Positions 1 to 8,016 are shown, counted from the stretch's first letter. The stretch: DNA of 36,049 bases from Streptomyces roseochromogenus subsp. oscitans DS 12.976 (GCF_000497445.1 NZ_CM002285.1:6405767-6441815); one strand, 5' to 3'. Made by a program: numbers and translations. The notes: generated from the letters alone by a model not told the origin.

Positions 1-377
1 CGCGCGCCGCGCTCACCGCGTTCCTGAACGCCGTCGGCCCCGCCCGGCGCGCGGCCGCCGCCCAGGTCACCGGCATCGGCTACCGCTACCCGGCACCCCG
101 CGGCGCCCACCGCCTCACCGGCACCCGCGTGCCGGACGTCGCCCTGGCCGGCCGCGGCCGCCTCTACGAGGCACTGCGCGGCGGCCGGTTCGTACTCATC
201 ACCCCGGAGCCGTACGGAACGGGACCGGCTCGCGCCGACCGGCTGACTGTCGCGCACTGGGCGAGCGACCGCCGTACGACCGTGCTGGTACGCCCCGACG
301 GCTACGCGGCCTGGGCGGCGGAGTCGGCCGACGCGGAAGGAATCGAGGCGGCGCTGACGGCGCACGTCGGAGGCTGA
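1..377 (+). CDS. FAD-dependent aromatic monooxygenase, C-terminal part (partial)
   Basis: The gene runs in from the left edge; the open frame is phase 3 and ends at TGA 375-377. About 124 residues are visible. The stretch with GYRYPAP, HRLTGTRVPDVAL, LYEALRGGRFVLITP and the ending TVLVRPDGYAAWAAES is typical of the C-terminal thioredoxin-like domain of PheA/TfdB-type FAD monooxygenases (phenol hydroxylase or polyketide hydroxylase class). That domain helps dimerisation and is not catalytic; the FAD and NADPH domains lie outside the window, so substrate and full length cannot be judged. A compact hairpin follows the stop at once, so this is probably the last gene of its transcript. The family call is fairly secure, the substrate unknown. 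Confidence 0.72.
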   Translation, partial: RAALTAFLNAVGPARRAAAAQVTGIGYRYPAPRGAHRLTGTRVPDVALAGRGRLYEALRGGRFVLITPEPYGTGPARADRLTVAHWASDRRTTVLVRPDGYAAWAAESADAEGIEAALTAHVGG

Positions 378-380
378 GTA

Positions 381-403
381 CTTCGCTCGGCAGTGCCGCG
401 AAG
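381..403 (+). terminator. hairpin after the monooxygenase gene
   Basis: CTTCG and CGAAG form the outer stem around a perfect inner stem CGGCA-G-TGCCG, with a two-base bulge on the left side. It starts 4 bp after the TGA and has no U-tract, which is usual for Streptomyces terminators. Confidence 0.5.
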
Positions 404-531
404 GGTCCTCGGCCGTCCGTGGGCCCATCGCGGCTGGGCGCGCCCCGCGGGCGGAGCCGCCGATCGAACACGGCCGAACACGGACCCGCCGGACCGCCGC
501 CGCTACGCCGGGTCGAGCACCGTGTCCCGGT

Positions 532-693
532 CAGCTCGCCCCTGTCCTCGGCAGCACCCGGGCGCACACGCTGCGCCTGCTGACCGACCCGCTGAGCACC
601 AGCGAACTGGCCGGTCACCTGGGCATCGGCGCCGGCGCGGGCGATCTTTCAGTTTTTCTGAAAAGGATCGCCGAAAACTTTCGATGGACCTGA
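532..693 (+). pseudogene. decayed ArsR-type helix-turn-helix fragment
   Basis: One frame reads QLAPVLGSTRAHTLRLL, then TDPLSTSELAGHLGIGAGAG, then LSVFLKRIAENFRWT and a TGA at 691-693. The pattern (one helix, then S-T-S-E-L-A-x-x-L-G-I, then L-K-R-I-A-E) resembles the winged-helix part of ArsR-family regulators, in which the recognition helix is followed by HLKRLREAGLV. No start codon, ribosome-binding site or N-terminal half is present, and the recognition helix region is degenerate and AT-rich. I read it as a remnant of a regulator. A chance match in high-GC DNA is possible. Confidence 0.35.
641..683. promoter_or_regulatory. stem-loop followed by CGAAA dyad upstream of the exporter gene
   Basis: 641-671 folds as GCGATC..TTTCAG, loop TTTTT, CTGAAA..GATCGC, with two unpaired bases on the right arm. 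It is followed directly by the dyad CGAAAACTTTCG (672-683). The A/T-rich stretch stands out from its surroundings. CGAAA..TTTCG dyads are common LacI-family operator shapes in Streptomyces, so this may be an operator; it also overlaps the ArsR-like remnant. Confidence 0.35.
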
Positions 694-699
694 CAGGTC
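687..699. promoter_or_regulatory. 13-bp perfect palindrome ahead of the EamA gene
   Basis: GACCTG-A-CAGGTC is a perfect odd palindrome 54 bp before the start codon of the EamA exporter, a usual place for a repressor site. Its 11-bp core ACCTGACAGGT recurs at 29645-29655. The binding protein is unknown. Confidence 0.4.
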
Positions 700-752
700 A
701 CTCGCTGCGACGGTAGGAGCACGCACCCACCGCTCCCACCGAAAGGACCCCC

Positions 753-1658
753 GTGCCCGCTGTCCTGCACCGGACCGCCACTCCCACCACCACGGCCACC
801 GGCCCCTTGCTCGGCCTCGTCTGCGCCGCCCTCGCGACGGTCGTCTGGTCCGGCAGCTTCGTGACGTCCCGCGGCCTGCACGACAGTGTCCCGCCCATCC
901 AGCACGCCTTCTGGCGCTGGGTCATCGCCCTGCTCGCCGTGGCTCCCTTCGGCGCCCGGCAGGCCTGGCGGCGACGGGCGCTGCTGCGCCGCCACGCCCG
1001 CTACGTCCTCCTGGCCTCGTTCCTCGGCGTGGCTGTCTACAACACCCTCGTCAACCAGGCCGGACTGACCACCCCCGCCGCCACCATGGGCATGATCATG
1101 GCCGCCTCGCCGGTGCTCATGGCGCTGTTCGAACGCCTCGGCGGCGCCCGGCTCGGCGCGCGGCGCACCACCGGGCTGCTCATCGCCTGCGCGGGCGTGG
1201 CCTTCCTCGTCGGCGACGGCGCGACGTTCTCACCCGGCGACCTGTGGATGATCGCGGCAGCCTGCAGCTTCGCCGGCTACAGCGCGCTGCTGCGCCGCAG
1301 GCCGGCCGAACTGGGCGGTACGGCCTTCCTGTTCACGACGTTCCTGACCGGCACCGTCCTCCTGCTCCCTGTCCAGGCCGCGAGCGTGGCCCTGCAGGGC
1401 GGCTTCACCCCGACCCCCGGCACGGTCCTGCCGCTCCTCTACGTGGGTGTGGCCTCCTCCGCGATCGCCTTCTTCGCCTGGAACAAGGCCGTCACCCTGA
1501 TCGGCGCGACCCGCGCGGGCATCGTCTACTACCTCCAGCCGGTCTGCGTGGCCGTACTGTCCTGGGCCGTCCTGGGCGAGACGACCGGCTGGCCCCAGCT
1601 GCTGTCGATGGGCCTGATCCTCGGCGGGGTGGTGCTCGGCGCGGGGCCACGCCGTTGA
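753..1658 (+). CDS. EamA/DMT-family exporter
   Basis: Protein of 301 residues starting at GTG 753, with AAAGGA about 8 bp upstream. It is almost entirely hydrophobic, with about ten predicted membrane helices in two repeats of five, the layout of the drug/metabolite transporter (EamA, RhaT-like) family. Recognisable family elements are WSGSFVTSRGL in the first helix, FWRWVIALLA in the second and the C-terminal repeat with AFFAWNKAVTLIGATRAGIVYYLQPV. Such proteins export metabolites or amino acids at the cytoplasmic membrane; no substrate can be named. The LysR regulator begins 37 bp downstream on the same strand, so the two are probably co-transcribed. A 13-bp palindrome lies just upstream. 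Confidence 0.88.
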   Translation: MPAVLHRTATPTTTATGPLLGLVCAALATVVWSGSFVTSRGLHDSVPPIQHAFWRWVIALLAVAPFGARQAWRRRALLRRHARYVLLASFLGVAVYNTLVNQAGLTTPAATMGMIMAASPVLMALFERLGGARLGARRTTGLLIACAGVAFLVGDGATFSPGDLWMIAAACSFAGYSALLRRRPAELGGTAFLFTTFLTGTVLLLPVQAASVALQGGFTPTPGTVLPLLYVGVASSAIAFFAWNKAVTLIGATRAGIVYYLQPVCVAVLSWAVLGETTGWPQLLSMGLILGGVVLGAGPRR

Positions 1659-1695
1659 CGCGTGGCCCTTTGGCGGTGGCGTGTAGCTTTCCGGC

Positions 1696-2586
1696 ATGGC
1701 CGAGTGGGACATCCGGAAGCTGCAGATCCTGCGTACCCTGCGCGAGCGCGGGACGGTGACCGCGACGGCCGAGGCCCTGCACATGACGCCGTCCGCGGTC
1801 TCCCAGCAGCTCACCAATCTCTCCCGGCAACTCGGCGTACCCCTGCTGGAGGCGCGGGGCCGCCGGGTCCGTCTCACCGACGCGGCCCGTCTGGTGCTGA
1901 CCCACACGGAGCCGGTCTTCGAGCAACTGGAGCGCACGGAGGCCGCGTTGGCGGCGTACAGCCAGGGCGAGGCGGGCGAGGTCCGCGTAGGTGCCTTCTC
2001 CACCGCCGTCCCCGCCCTGGTCGTACCGGCCGTACGGGCCCTGCGGACCACGCACCCCCGAGTGACCGTCCGCGTACGAGAGGCGGAGGCAGCCGAGGCC
2101 TACGACCTCCTGGCCGCCGGTGACGTCGACCTCGCTCTGTCCCTCGCCGCCGAGGCCCCGAGCGCGGCCGACCCCCGCTTCACCCAAGTCCCTCTCCTGG
2201 CCGACCCCTTGGACGTGGCCCTGCCCCCCGACCACCCCCTCGCCACGGCCCCCGCCCTGACCCTCACCGACCTGGCCGCCGAACCCTGGATCTTCGGCGG
2301 CAGCGGCCCCTGGTCCGACATCACCCGCCGCGCCTGCGAGGCATCCGGCTTCAGCCCCGCCCAGGGTCACTCGGCCTCCGGCTGGACCGCCATCCTCGCC
2401 ATGGTCGAGGCCGGCATGGGCGTGGCCCTGATCCCCAGAATGGCCGCGGCCCACCGCGACGGCGTCGTCATGCGCGACCTCGGCCCGGACGGCCCGGTCC
2501 GCCATGTGACGGCGGCGGCACGCAGGGGCGGGGAGACGGGGCGGGCGGTGACCCATGTCCTGGAGGCCCTGCGGGACGCGGTCTGA
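1696..2586 (+). CDS. LysR-family transcriptional regulator
   Basis: Protein of 296 residues. The N-terminal winged helix (about residues 5-65) shows the LysR signature: LQILRTLRERGTVTATAEAL, then HMTPSAVSQQLTNLSRQLGV and RRVRLTDAARLVL. A linker helix and a periplasmic-binding-protein-like effector domain follow to the C-terminus (VRVGAFSTAVPALVVPAV, GDVDLALSL, AMVEAGMGVALIPRMAA). Start is ATG 1696. It is read in the same direction as the EamA exporter 37 bp upstream, whereas classical LysR regulators diverge from their target. It may control the exporter and its own expression from a promoter before 753, but the sequence does not prove this. Confidence 0.9.
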   Translation: MAEWDIRKLQILRTLRERGTVTATAEALHMTPSAVSQQLTNLSRQLGVPLLEARGRRVRLTDAARLVLTHTEPVFEQLERTEAALAAYSQGEAGEVRVGAFSTAVPALVVPAVRALRTTHPRVTVRVREAEAAEAYDLLAAGDVDLALSLAAEAPSAADPRFTQVPLLADPLDVALPPDHPLATAPALTLTDLAAEPWIFGGSGPWSDITRRACEASGFSPAQGHSASGWTAILAMVEAGMGVALIPRMAAAHRDGVVMRDLGPDGPVRHVTAAARRGGETGRAVTHVLEALRDAV

Positions 2587-2734
2587 CCCACTGCACCACC
2601 CTGCGCGGCATGAGGGTTCAGGCGGCCGGCCTCCACCACGGCCCGAGAGCCACGGAACTGGCCGACGCCGCTGCCGCAGCCTCGCGGGAGGCCGGGTGCT
2701 CGGGTACGGCATCGTGCCACCGTCGCGCCCCTGG

Positions 2735-3109
2735 CTAGCCCAGGGCCTTGCGGATGGTGGTCAGGATGGTTTCGGTGTCGGCGCCGAGAGCGCGGGCGCT
2801 AGAGATGAAGTGTCGTGCCAGTGCGGCGAGTTGGTCCGGGTCCGCGTGCTTGGGTTCGGAGGGCGGCGCTGCGACCCGGGTGCCTGCGCCACGGCGGGTG
2901 CGGATCAGCTCGGCGGCCTCCAGTTCGCGGTAGGCGCGGGCCACCGTGCCCGGTGCCAGTCCCAGGTCGGCGGCGAGCTGACGCACGGTCGGCAGACGTT
3001 CGTCCTCGGCCAGCCGACCGGTGATGATCAGGGCGGCGAGCTGGGCGCGGATCTGTTCGTACGGCGGTACCGGGCTGGTGGTGTCGACGCGGATGGCGGG
3101 GCCGGTCAT
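2735..3109 (-). CDS. GntR-family regulator, short YtrA-type
   Basis: Protein of 124 residues. The winged helix at about residues 15-80 is typical GntR: PPYEQIRAQLAALIITGRL, then LPTVRQLAADLGLAPGTVAR, then AYRELEAAELIRTRRGAGTR. Only about 45 residues follow, too short for a ligand-binding FCD or UTRA domain. This size and the short helical tail fit the YtrA subfamily, which usually sits in operons with membrane proteins or ABC transporters. The ATG (3107-3109) overlaps the TGA of the upstream membrane-protein gene by four bases (ATGA), which indicates translational coupling. It probably represses its own operon through the dyads at 3942-4003. Confidence 0.85.
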   Translation of the reverse strand: MTGPAIRVDTTSPVPPYEQIRAQLAALIITGRLAEDERLPTVRQLAADLGLAPGTVARAYRELEAAELIRTRRGAGTRVAAPPSEPKHADPDQLAALARHFISSARALGADTETILTTIRKALG

Positions 3110-3867
3110 CGTTGAGCTGCCCGTGGGGCAGCCACGGTGAACAGGCACCAGGCCAGGGCGACCAGGCTCAGCAGACCCAGGGGGTAGATCACCACGGCGG
3201 CAATGGTACCGAGCGTGCCGGCACAGGATGTGTGGGTCAGCACGGTGGCGATCATCAAATCGACGAGGAGCAGCTGGGGCGTGACCAGGAGTCCCCAGGC
3301 CGCGGTGATTGCCCGCGAGCGGGTGCGGCGCTGCTGGTCGCCGCCCGGGCGGTAGGCGATACGACGTAGGGCCCAGGCGCAGGCGGCGGTTCCGAGGGTG
3401 AGTGAGGCGAGGATCGGCGTTCCGTAGAAGATGCCTGGCCAAGGGCTGATGGGCTTGGTCACGCCGTTACAGGTGACGGTGATCGCTCGGCCCGCCCGGC
3501 CTATGGCATCGGGGGAGGCCGTGGCGAGCCCGATCGCCAGCAGCACGACGAGGGACACCGCCAGGAGAAGAAGCAAGGGGGTCATCCGGGGCGGGACTTG
3601 GTCCCTGACCCGGCGTGGGGCGAGGCCGGCTGTACGTACCGCTTCTTGAGGGTGGGGGGTGAGGGCGTCACCGAGCAGGACACCGCCTGCCGCGCACAGG
3701 CCGAAGCCGGTGATGGCGAGCACGATGGGCATGCCGTAGTCGTCGCCGAAAGAGCTGGTGGGCATGGTGGCCAACAGCGGCGCGGCCACGGCTCCCGCAG
3801 CCAGACCGGACCAGCGGGCGTAGCGATCGACGCGGCGGCGGGACGCGGGCGGAGCGGTATCGAGCAT
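3106..3867 (-). CDS. multi-pass membrane protein coupled to the GntR regulator
   Basis: Protein of 253 residues starting MLDTAPPASRRRVDRYAR. Start is ATG 3865-3867, preceded by GAGG about 7 bp upstream; longer versions of the frame would run through the operator region. It has about five hydrophobic segments: LAAGAVAAPLLATM, MPIVLAITGFGLCAAGGVLL, MTPLLLLLAVSLVVLLAIGL, the pair near residues 145-210, and IAAVVIYPLGLLSLVALAWC. I recognise no enzyme motif. By analogy with ytr-type operons it may be a membrane component sensed or controlled by the GntR partner, but no ATPase gene lies beside it. Function unknown. Its stop overlaps the regulator start by 4 bp. Confidence 0.78.
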   Translation of the reverse strand: MLDTAPPASRRRVDRYARWSGLAAGAVAAPLLATMPTSSFGDDYGMPIVLAITGFGLCAAGGVLLGDALTPHPQEAVRTAGLAPRRVRDQVPPRMTPLLLLLAVSLVVLLAIGLATASPDAIGRAGRAITVTCNGVTKPISPWPGIFYGTPILASLTLGTAACAWALRRIAYRPGGDQQRRTRSRAITAAWGLLVTPQLLLVDLMIATVLTHTSCAGTLGTIAAVVIYPLGLLSLVALAWCLFTVAAPRAAQR

Positions 3868-3941
3868 GTGGGGACCTCGGTGAGTGGTGTGGGTTGCGCG
3901 GCGCGTGCCCGGCAGTGGGCAGTACTGGGCGCAAGCCAGGC

Positions 3942-4003
3942 TTGTATCAAGCGGTGAGTACAAGATGTCGCGATCGCGACCTTGTGTCAACCGCTCGATA
4001 CAA
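3942..4003. promoter_or_regulatory. nested inverted operator candidate for the GntR operon
   Basis: Two 22-bp units face each other. Unit one (3942-3963) runs from TTGTATCAAGCGG to TACAA; unit two (3982-4003) on the opposite strand runs from TTGTATCGAGCGG to CACAA, matching unit one at 17 of 22 positions. Between them lies the 12-bp perfect palindrome TCGCGATCGCGA (3968-3979), almost at the centre of symmetry. It is about 75-140 bp upstream of the membrane-protein start. A reverse-strand TTGACA (3985-3990) lies inside unit two and could be a -35 box, though no good -10 follows. TTGTA..TACAA spacing is compatible with YtrA-type GntR sites. Confidence 0.55.
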
Positions 4004-4035
4004 CTTCGAGGCGCTTGTCCGTTGCCGGCCCGGAG

Positions 4036-4512
4036 TCAGGCCCGCCGCACCTCGTACAGAAAGCACCCGTACTCCACCGCCCGCACATGGACCACCGCCA
4101 CCTCCGGGTCGGCGAAGGCCTCCGTGAGGGCGGACGGGAAGTCGGTGTCCACCAGACGGCCGCCGAGGATGTGGCCGTCGGCCGAGTAGCGGCGCAGTAC
4201 GCGGTGGGCGTCGGTGAAGGGCAGAGCGGCGGGGTCGGGCGGGCCCGGGCAGGGGTCGGCGTGGAGGAAGACCGGGCCCTGTTCGTCGTACGCGCCGGGA
4301 GCGGCGCCCGTCTCTGCCGCCCAGCGGCGCAGGGGCGCGTACGAGACCAGGGTGATCCGCTCGCCGGGCTCACTGCGGCGCAGGCAGCAGCGCAGCGGGG
4401 CGCCGCCCTCCTCGTCGGTGAAGGGGGTCATGGGGCGGCCCGCGTCGTCGGTGGTCCGTAGCTCCTTCAGGACCTGGGACGGGATCGGGTGTGGCGTGTG
4501 GGTCGTCGTCAT
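4036..4512 (-). CDS. DUF1203 family protein
   Basis: Protein of 158 residues starting MTTTHTPHPIPSQVLKELR at ATG 4510-4512. Conserved-looking segments are GAPLRCCLRRSEPGERITL, then LVSYAPL, GPVFLHADPC, and the end VVHVRAVEYGCFLYEVRRA. This order (C-C-L-R, Y-x-P-L, GPVFxHxxxC, HVRxxxxGCF) fits DUF1203, a small cytoplasmic protein family of unknown function common in actinobacteria. The paired cysteines and histidine suggest metal or redox chemistry, which is only a guess. It diverges from aminopeptidase N, with 112 bp between the two starts. Confidence 0.8.
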   Translation of the reverse strand: MTTTHTPHPIPSQVLKELRTTDDAGRPMTPFTDEEGGAPLRCCLRRSEPGERITLVSYAPLRRWAAETGAAPGAYDEQGPVFLHADPCPGPPDPAALPFTDAHRVLRRYSADGHILGGRLVDTDFPSALTEAFADPEVAVVHVRAVEYGCFLYEVRRA

Positions 4513-4549
4513 GGGGCCAGCGTCCGCTTCCGGCGCCCCGCTCACCGGC

Positions 4550-4571
4550 GGGAACCGGACATCGCGTTCCC
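4550..4571. promoter_or_regulatory. dyad in the DUF1203/pepN divergent region
   Basis: GGGAAC and GTTCCC flank a 10-bp spacer between the divergent starts at 4512 and 4625. This is a plausible operator position, but 6-bp arms are short for such GC-rich DNA. Confidence 0.25.
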
Positions 4572-4624
4572 TGTGGATCCCATGGAAGGATGGCGGAACC
4601 GACACATATCGAGGAGATGACCGC

Positions 4625-7198
4625 GTGCCTGGCACAAACCTGACTCGCGAAGAGGCGCAGCAGCGGGCCGAGCTGCTCACCGTTGACTCGTACGAGATCG
4701 ATCTCGACCTCTCCGGTGCGCAGGAGGGCGGTACCTACCGGTCCGTGACCACGGTGCGCTTCGACGTCGCCCGCGCCGGCGCCGAGTCCTTCATCGACCT
4801 GGTGGCGCCCACGGTCCACGAGGTGGCCCTGAACGGCGACGCGCTCGACCCCGCCGAGGTCTTCAAGGACTCGCGGATCGCGCTGCCGGGGCTGCTGGAA
4901 GGCCGGAACGAGCTGCGCGTGGTCGCGGACTGCGCCTACACCAACACCGGCGAGGGGCTCCACCGGTTCATCGACCCCGTCGACGAGCAGGCCTACCTCT
5001 ACACCCAGTTCGAGGTGCCGGACGCCCGCCGGGTCTTCGCCTCCTTCGAGCAGCCGGACCTGAAGGCGACGTTCCAGTTCACCGTGACGGCGCCCGAGGG
5101 CTGGACCGTCGTCTCGAACTCGCCGACGCCCGAGCCGAAGGACAACGTCTGGGCCTTCGAGCCGACCCCGCGCATCTCGTCGTACATCACGGCGCTCATC
5201 GTCGGCCCGTATCACTCCGTGCACAGCGTGTACGAGAAGGACGGACAGAGCGTGCCGCTCGGCATCTACTGCCGGCCCTCGCTCGCCGAGTTCCTCGACT
5301 CGGACGCGATCTTCGAGGTCACCCGCCAGGGCTTCGACTGGTTCCAGGAGAAGTTCGACTACGCCTACCCGTTCGCGAAGTACGACCAGCTGTTCGTGCC
5401 GGAGTTCAACGCCGGCGCGATGGAGAACGCGGGTGCCGTCACCATTCGCGACCAGTACGTCTTCCGGTCCAAGGTGACCGACGCGGCGTACGAGGTGCGG
5501 GCCGAGACCATCCTGCACGAGCTGGCCCACATGTGGTTCGGCGACCTCGTCACCATGGAGTGGTGGAACGACCTGTGGCTGAACGAGTCGTTCGCCACCT
5601 ACACCTCCATCGCCTGCCAGGCCGCCGCCCCCGGCTCGCGCTGGCCGCACTCGTGGACCACGTTCGCCAACTCGATGAAGACCTGGGCGTACCGGCAGGA
5701 CCAGCTGCCGTCCACGCACCCGATCATGGCGGACATCCGCGACCTGGACGACGTGCTCGTCAACTTCGACGGCATCACGTACGCCAAGGGGGCCTCCGTC
5801 CTCAAGCAGCTCGTCGCGTACGTCGGCGAGGACGAGTTCTTCAAGGGCGTGCAGGCGTACTTCAAGCGGCACGCGTTCGGCAACACGCGCCTGTCCGACC
5901 TGCTCGGCGCCCTGGAGGAGACCTCCGGGCGTGACCTGAAGACCTGGTCGAAGAAATGGCTGGAGACGGCGGGCATCAACATCCTTCGGCCGGAGATCGC
6001 CACGGACGCCGACGGGGTCATCACCTCCTTCGCCGTCCGCCAGGAGGCCCCGGCGCTGCCCGCCGGCGCCAAGGGCGAGCCGGTCCTGCGCCCGCACCGC
6101 ATCGCGATCGGCGTGTACGACCTCGACGCCGCGAGCGGCAAGCTGGTGCGCACGGACCGGATCGAGCTGGACGTCGACGGCGAGCTGACGGCCGTACCGC
6201 AGCTGAACGGCAAGCGCCGCCCGGCGGTGATCCTGCTCAACGACGACGACCTGTCGTACGCCAAGGTCCGCCTGGACGAGCAGTCGCTGGCCTTCGTCAC
6301 CGAGCACCTCGGCGACTTCACCGAGTCCCTGCCGCGCGCGCTGTGCTGGGCCTCGGCCTGGGACATGACGCGGGACGCGGAGCTGGCGACCCGCGCCTAT
6401 CTGTCCCTCGTCCTGTCGGGCATCGGCAAGGAGTCCGACATCGGCGTCGTGCAGTCGCTGCAGCGCCAGGTCAAGCTCGCGATCGACCTGTACGCCGACC
6501 CGGCCGGCCGTGAGGCGCTGCTCACCCGCTGGACCGACGCCACGCTGGCCCACCTGCGGGCGGCCCAGCCGGCGAGCGACCACCAGCTGGCCTGGGCCCG
6601 CGCCTTCGCGGCGACGGCCCGCACCCCGGAGCAGCTGGACCTGCTGGAGGGCCTGCTGGAGGGCACCCACACCATCGAGGGTCTGGCCGTGGACACCGAG
6701 CTGCGCTGGGCGTTCGTGGAGCGGCTGGCGGCGGTCGGCCGGTACGACGAGGCGGAGATCTCGGCCGAGTACGAGCGGGACAAGACCGCGGCCGGCGAGC
6801 GGCACGCGGCGACGGCTCGCGCGGCCCGGCCGACTGCGGAGGCGAAGGCCGAGGCCTGGGCTTCGGTGGTCGAATCCGACAAGCTGCCGAACGCCGTGCA
6901 GGAGGCCGTGATCGGCGGCTTCGTGCAGACCGACCAGCGTGAGCTGCTGGCGCCGTACACGGACAAGTACTTCGAGGCCGTCAAGGGCCTCTGGGACTCC
7001 CGTTCGCACGAGATCGCCCAGCAGCTCGCCATCGGCCTCTACCCGTCGGTCCAGGTCTCCGAGGAGACCCTGACCAAGACGGACACCTGGCTGACCTCGG
7101 CCGGACCGAACGCGGCCCTGCGCCGCCTCGTCTCGGAGTCCCGCGCGGGCGTCGAACGGGCCCTCAAGGCCCAGGCGGCGGACGCGGCGACCGAGTAG
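4625..7198 (+). CDS. pepN: aminopeptidase N (M1 zinc metallopeptidase)
   Basis: Protein of 857 residues that removes N-terminal amino acids from peptides in the cytoplasm. Start is GTG 4625, 8 bp after GAGGAG, giving MPGTNLTREEAQQRAELL. M1 family marks are all present: the exopeptidase motif GAMEN at 264-268, the zinc site HELAH at 298-302 with the third ligand Glu321 in LNESFA, and the transition-state Tyr386 in ITYAKGAS. No signal peptide is seen. The length matches Streptomyces PepN, and the C-terminal half is the helical ERAP1-like domain. A perfect hairpin terminator follows. A second, clearly paralogous copy lies at 21006-23597 on the other strand. Confidence 0.95.
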   Translation: MPGTNLTREEAQQRAELLTVDSYEIDLDLSGAQEGGTYRSVTTVRFDVARAGAESFIDLVAPTVHEVALNGDALDPAEVFKDSRIALPGLLEGRNELRVVADCAYTNTGEGLHRFIDPVDEQAYLYTQFEVPDARRVFASFEQPDLKATFQFTVTAPEGWTVVSNSPTPEPKDNVWAFEPTPRISSYITALIVGPYHSVHSVYEKDGQSVPLGIYCRPSLAEFLDSDAIFEVTRQGFDWFQEKFDYAYPFAKYDQLFVPEFNAGAMENAGAVTIRDQYVFRSKVTDAAYEVRAETILHELAHMWFGDLVTMEWWNDLWLNESFATYTSIACQAAAPGSRWPHSWTTFANSMKTWAYRQDQLPSTHPIMADIRDLDDVLVNFDGITYAKGASVLKQLVAYVGEDEFFKGVQAYFKRHAFGNTRLSDLLGALEETSGRDLKTWSKKWLETAGINILRPEIATDADGVITSFAVRQEAPALPAGAKGEPVLRPHRIAIGVYDLDAASGKLVRTDRIELDVDGELTAVPQLNGKRRPAVILLNDDDLSYAKVRLDEQSLAFVTEHLGDFTESLPRALCWASAWDMTRDAELATRAYLSLVLSGIGKESDIGVVQSLQRQVKLAIDLYADPAGREALLTRWTDATLAHLRAAQPASDHQLAWARAFAATARTPEQLDLLEGLLEGTHTIEGLAVDTELRWAFVERLAAVGRYDEAEISAEYERDKTAAGERHAATARAARPTAEAKAEAWASVVESDKLPNAVQEAVIGGFVQTDQRELLAPYTDKYFEAVKGLWDSRSHEIAQQLAIGLYPSVQVSEETLTKTDTWLTSAGPNAALRRLVSESRAGVERALKAQAADAATE

Positions 7199-7210
7199 TA
7201 CGCCGTGTGA

Positions 7211-7238
7211 GGGCGCCCGGACCTGGTGCCGGGCGCCC
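7211..7238. terminator. bidirectional terminator between pepN and the SDR gene
   Basis: Perfect 10-bp arms GGGCGCCCGG and CCGGGCGCCC with an 8-base loop, followed by TTG on the forward strand. It starts 13 bp after the pepN stop and lies between convergent genes. Confidence 0.8.
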
Positions 7239-7254
7239 TTGCCGTACCCGCTCG

Positions 7255-8016
7255 TCAGCCCGGGAACATCCCCCCGGTCACATTGACGAACGTGCCGGTG
7301 ATGCCCGCCGCGTGGTCGGAGGCGAGGAAGACGGCCGTGGCGGTGATCTCGGCGAGGGTGGGGTTGCGGCGGGTCATGCGCAGTCCGGCCAGGTGGTCGA
7401 GGATGCCGGCGATGTTCACGTTCGGGTCGACGGCGCGGAGCTTCTCCCCGGACAGGGTCTCCGGTACGCCGGCCGCCCACAGGCCCACCGCGCGCACCCC
7501 ACGCGGGCCCAGCTCCATGGCGAGGTTGCGCACCAGGGCGTCGGCGGCGGCGTCGGCCGGGCCCGTGCCGCCCATCATCGGACTGCCGTGCGCGGAGCCG
7601 CTGTTGAGGGTGAGGATCACCCCCGAGCCGCGGGCGGCCATGCGGCGGGCGGCGGCGCGGGCGGTGAGGAAGCCCGCGCGGGTGCCGTCCAGGACGGGAC
7701 GCAGGAAGTCGTCGGCGGACATCTCCGTCAGCGGGGCGCCCTGTACGTCGCCCCGGCTGACCAGGTTGAAGGAGACGTCGATCGTGCCGACCCGGTCCGC
7801 GTGCTCCTCCACGGCCGCCTCGTCCAGCGCGTCCACGACGGCCGTCTCGGCGTGCCCGCCGGCCGCGGTGATGTCCTTCGCCACGGTGTCCAGCGTCTGC
7901 CGGGTGCGGCCCACGAGGTGCACCCGGGCGCCCTCACGGGCGAAGGCGCGGGCCACCGCCCCGCCGATCGAGCCTCCGGCGCCGTACACGATCGCGGTCC
8001 TGTCGGTGAGCAGCAT
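7255..8016 (-). CDS. SDR-family oxidoreductase-like protein with altered catalytic residues
   Basis: Protein of 253 residues; ATG 8014-8016 follows GGGAG. The N-terminal Rossmann motif GAGGSIGGA (12-20) supports NAD(P) binding. The fold is a classical short-chain dehydrogenase up to the C-terminal ASDHAAGITGTFVNVTGG. The catalytic segment is unusual: aligning GSPMMGGTGPADAAADALVR with the normal YxxxK region places Thr151 where Tyr should be and Asp155 where Lys should be. The NNAG motif is replaced by NLVSRGD. It may be an inactive or regulatory SDR, or use different chemistry. It lies 69 bp downstream of the sigma-factor gene on the same strand, probably in one transcript. ECF sigma genes with SnoaL-like tails often neighbour oxidoreductases. 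Confidence 0.85.
   Translation of the reverse strand: MLLTDRTAIVYGAGGSIGGAVARAFAREGARVHLVGRTRQTLDTVAKDITAAGGHAETAVVDALDEAAVEEHADRVGTIDVSFNLVSRGDVQGAPLTEMSADDFLRPVLDGTRAGFLTARAAARRMAARGSGVILTLNSGSAHGSPMMGGTGPADAAADALVRNLAMELGPRGVRAVGLWAAGVPETLSGEKLRAVDPNVNIAGILDHLAGLRMTRRNPTLAEITATAVFLASDHAAGITGTFVNVTGGMFPG

Noticed and set aside
2610..2738. Small forward ORF (MRVQAAGLHHGPRATELADA..) between LysR and GntR genes
   Set aside because: Ala-rich 42-residue product, no ribosome-binding site, no recognised family, and it ends across the stop of the opposite gene. Chance frame in GC-rich DNA is more likely.
4370..7480. Very long reverse-strand open frame opposite pepN
   Set aside because: It is the usual GC-bias shadow of the pepN codons: low-complexity Arg/Gly/Leu/Val composition and no domain pattern.
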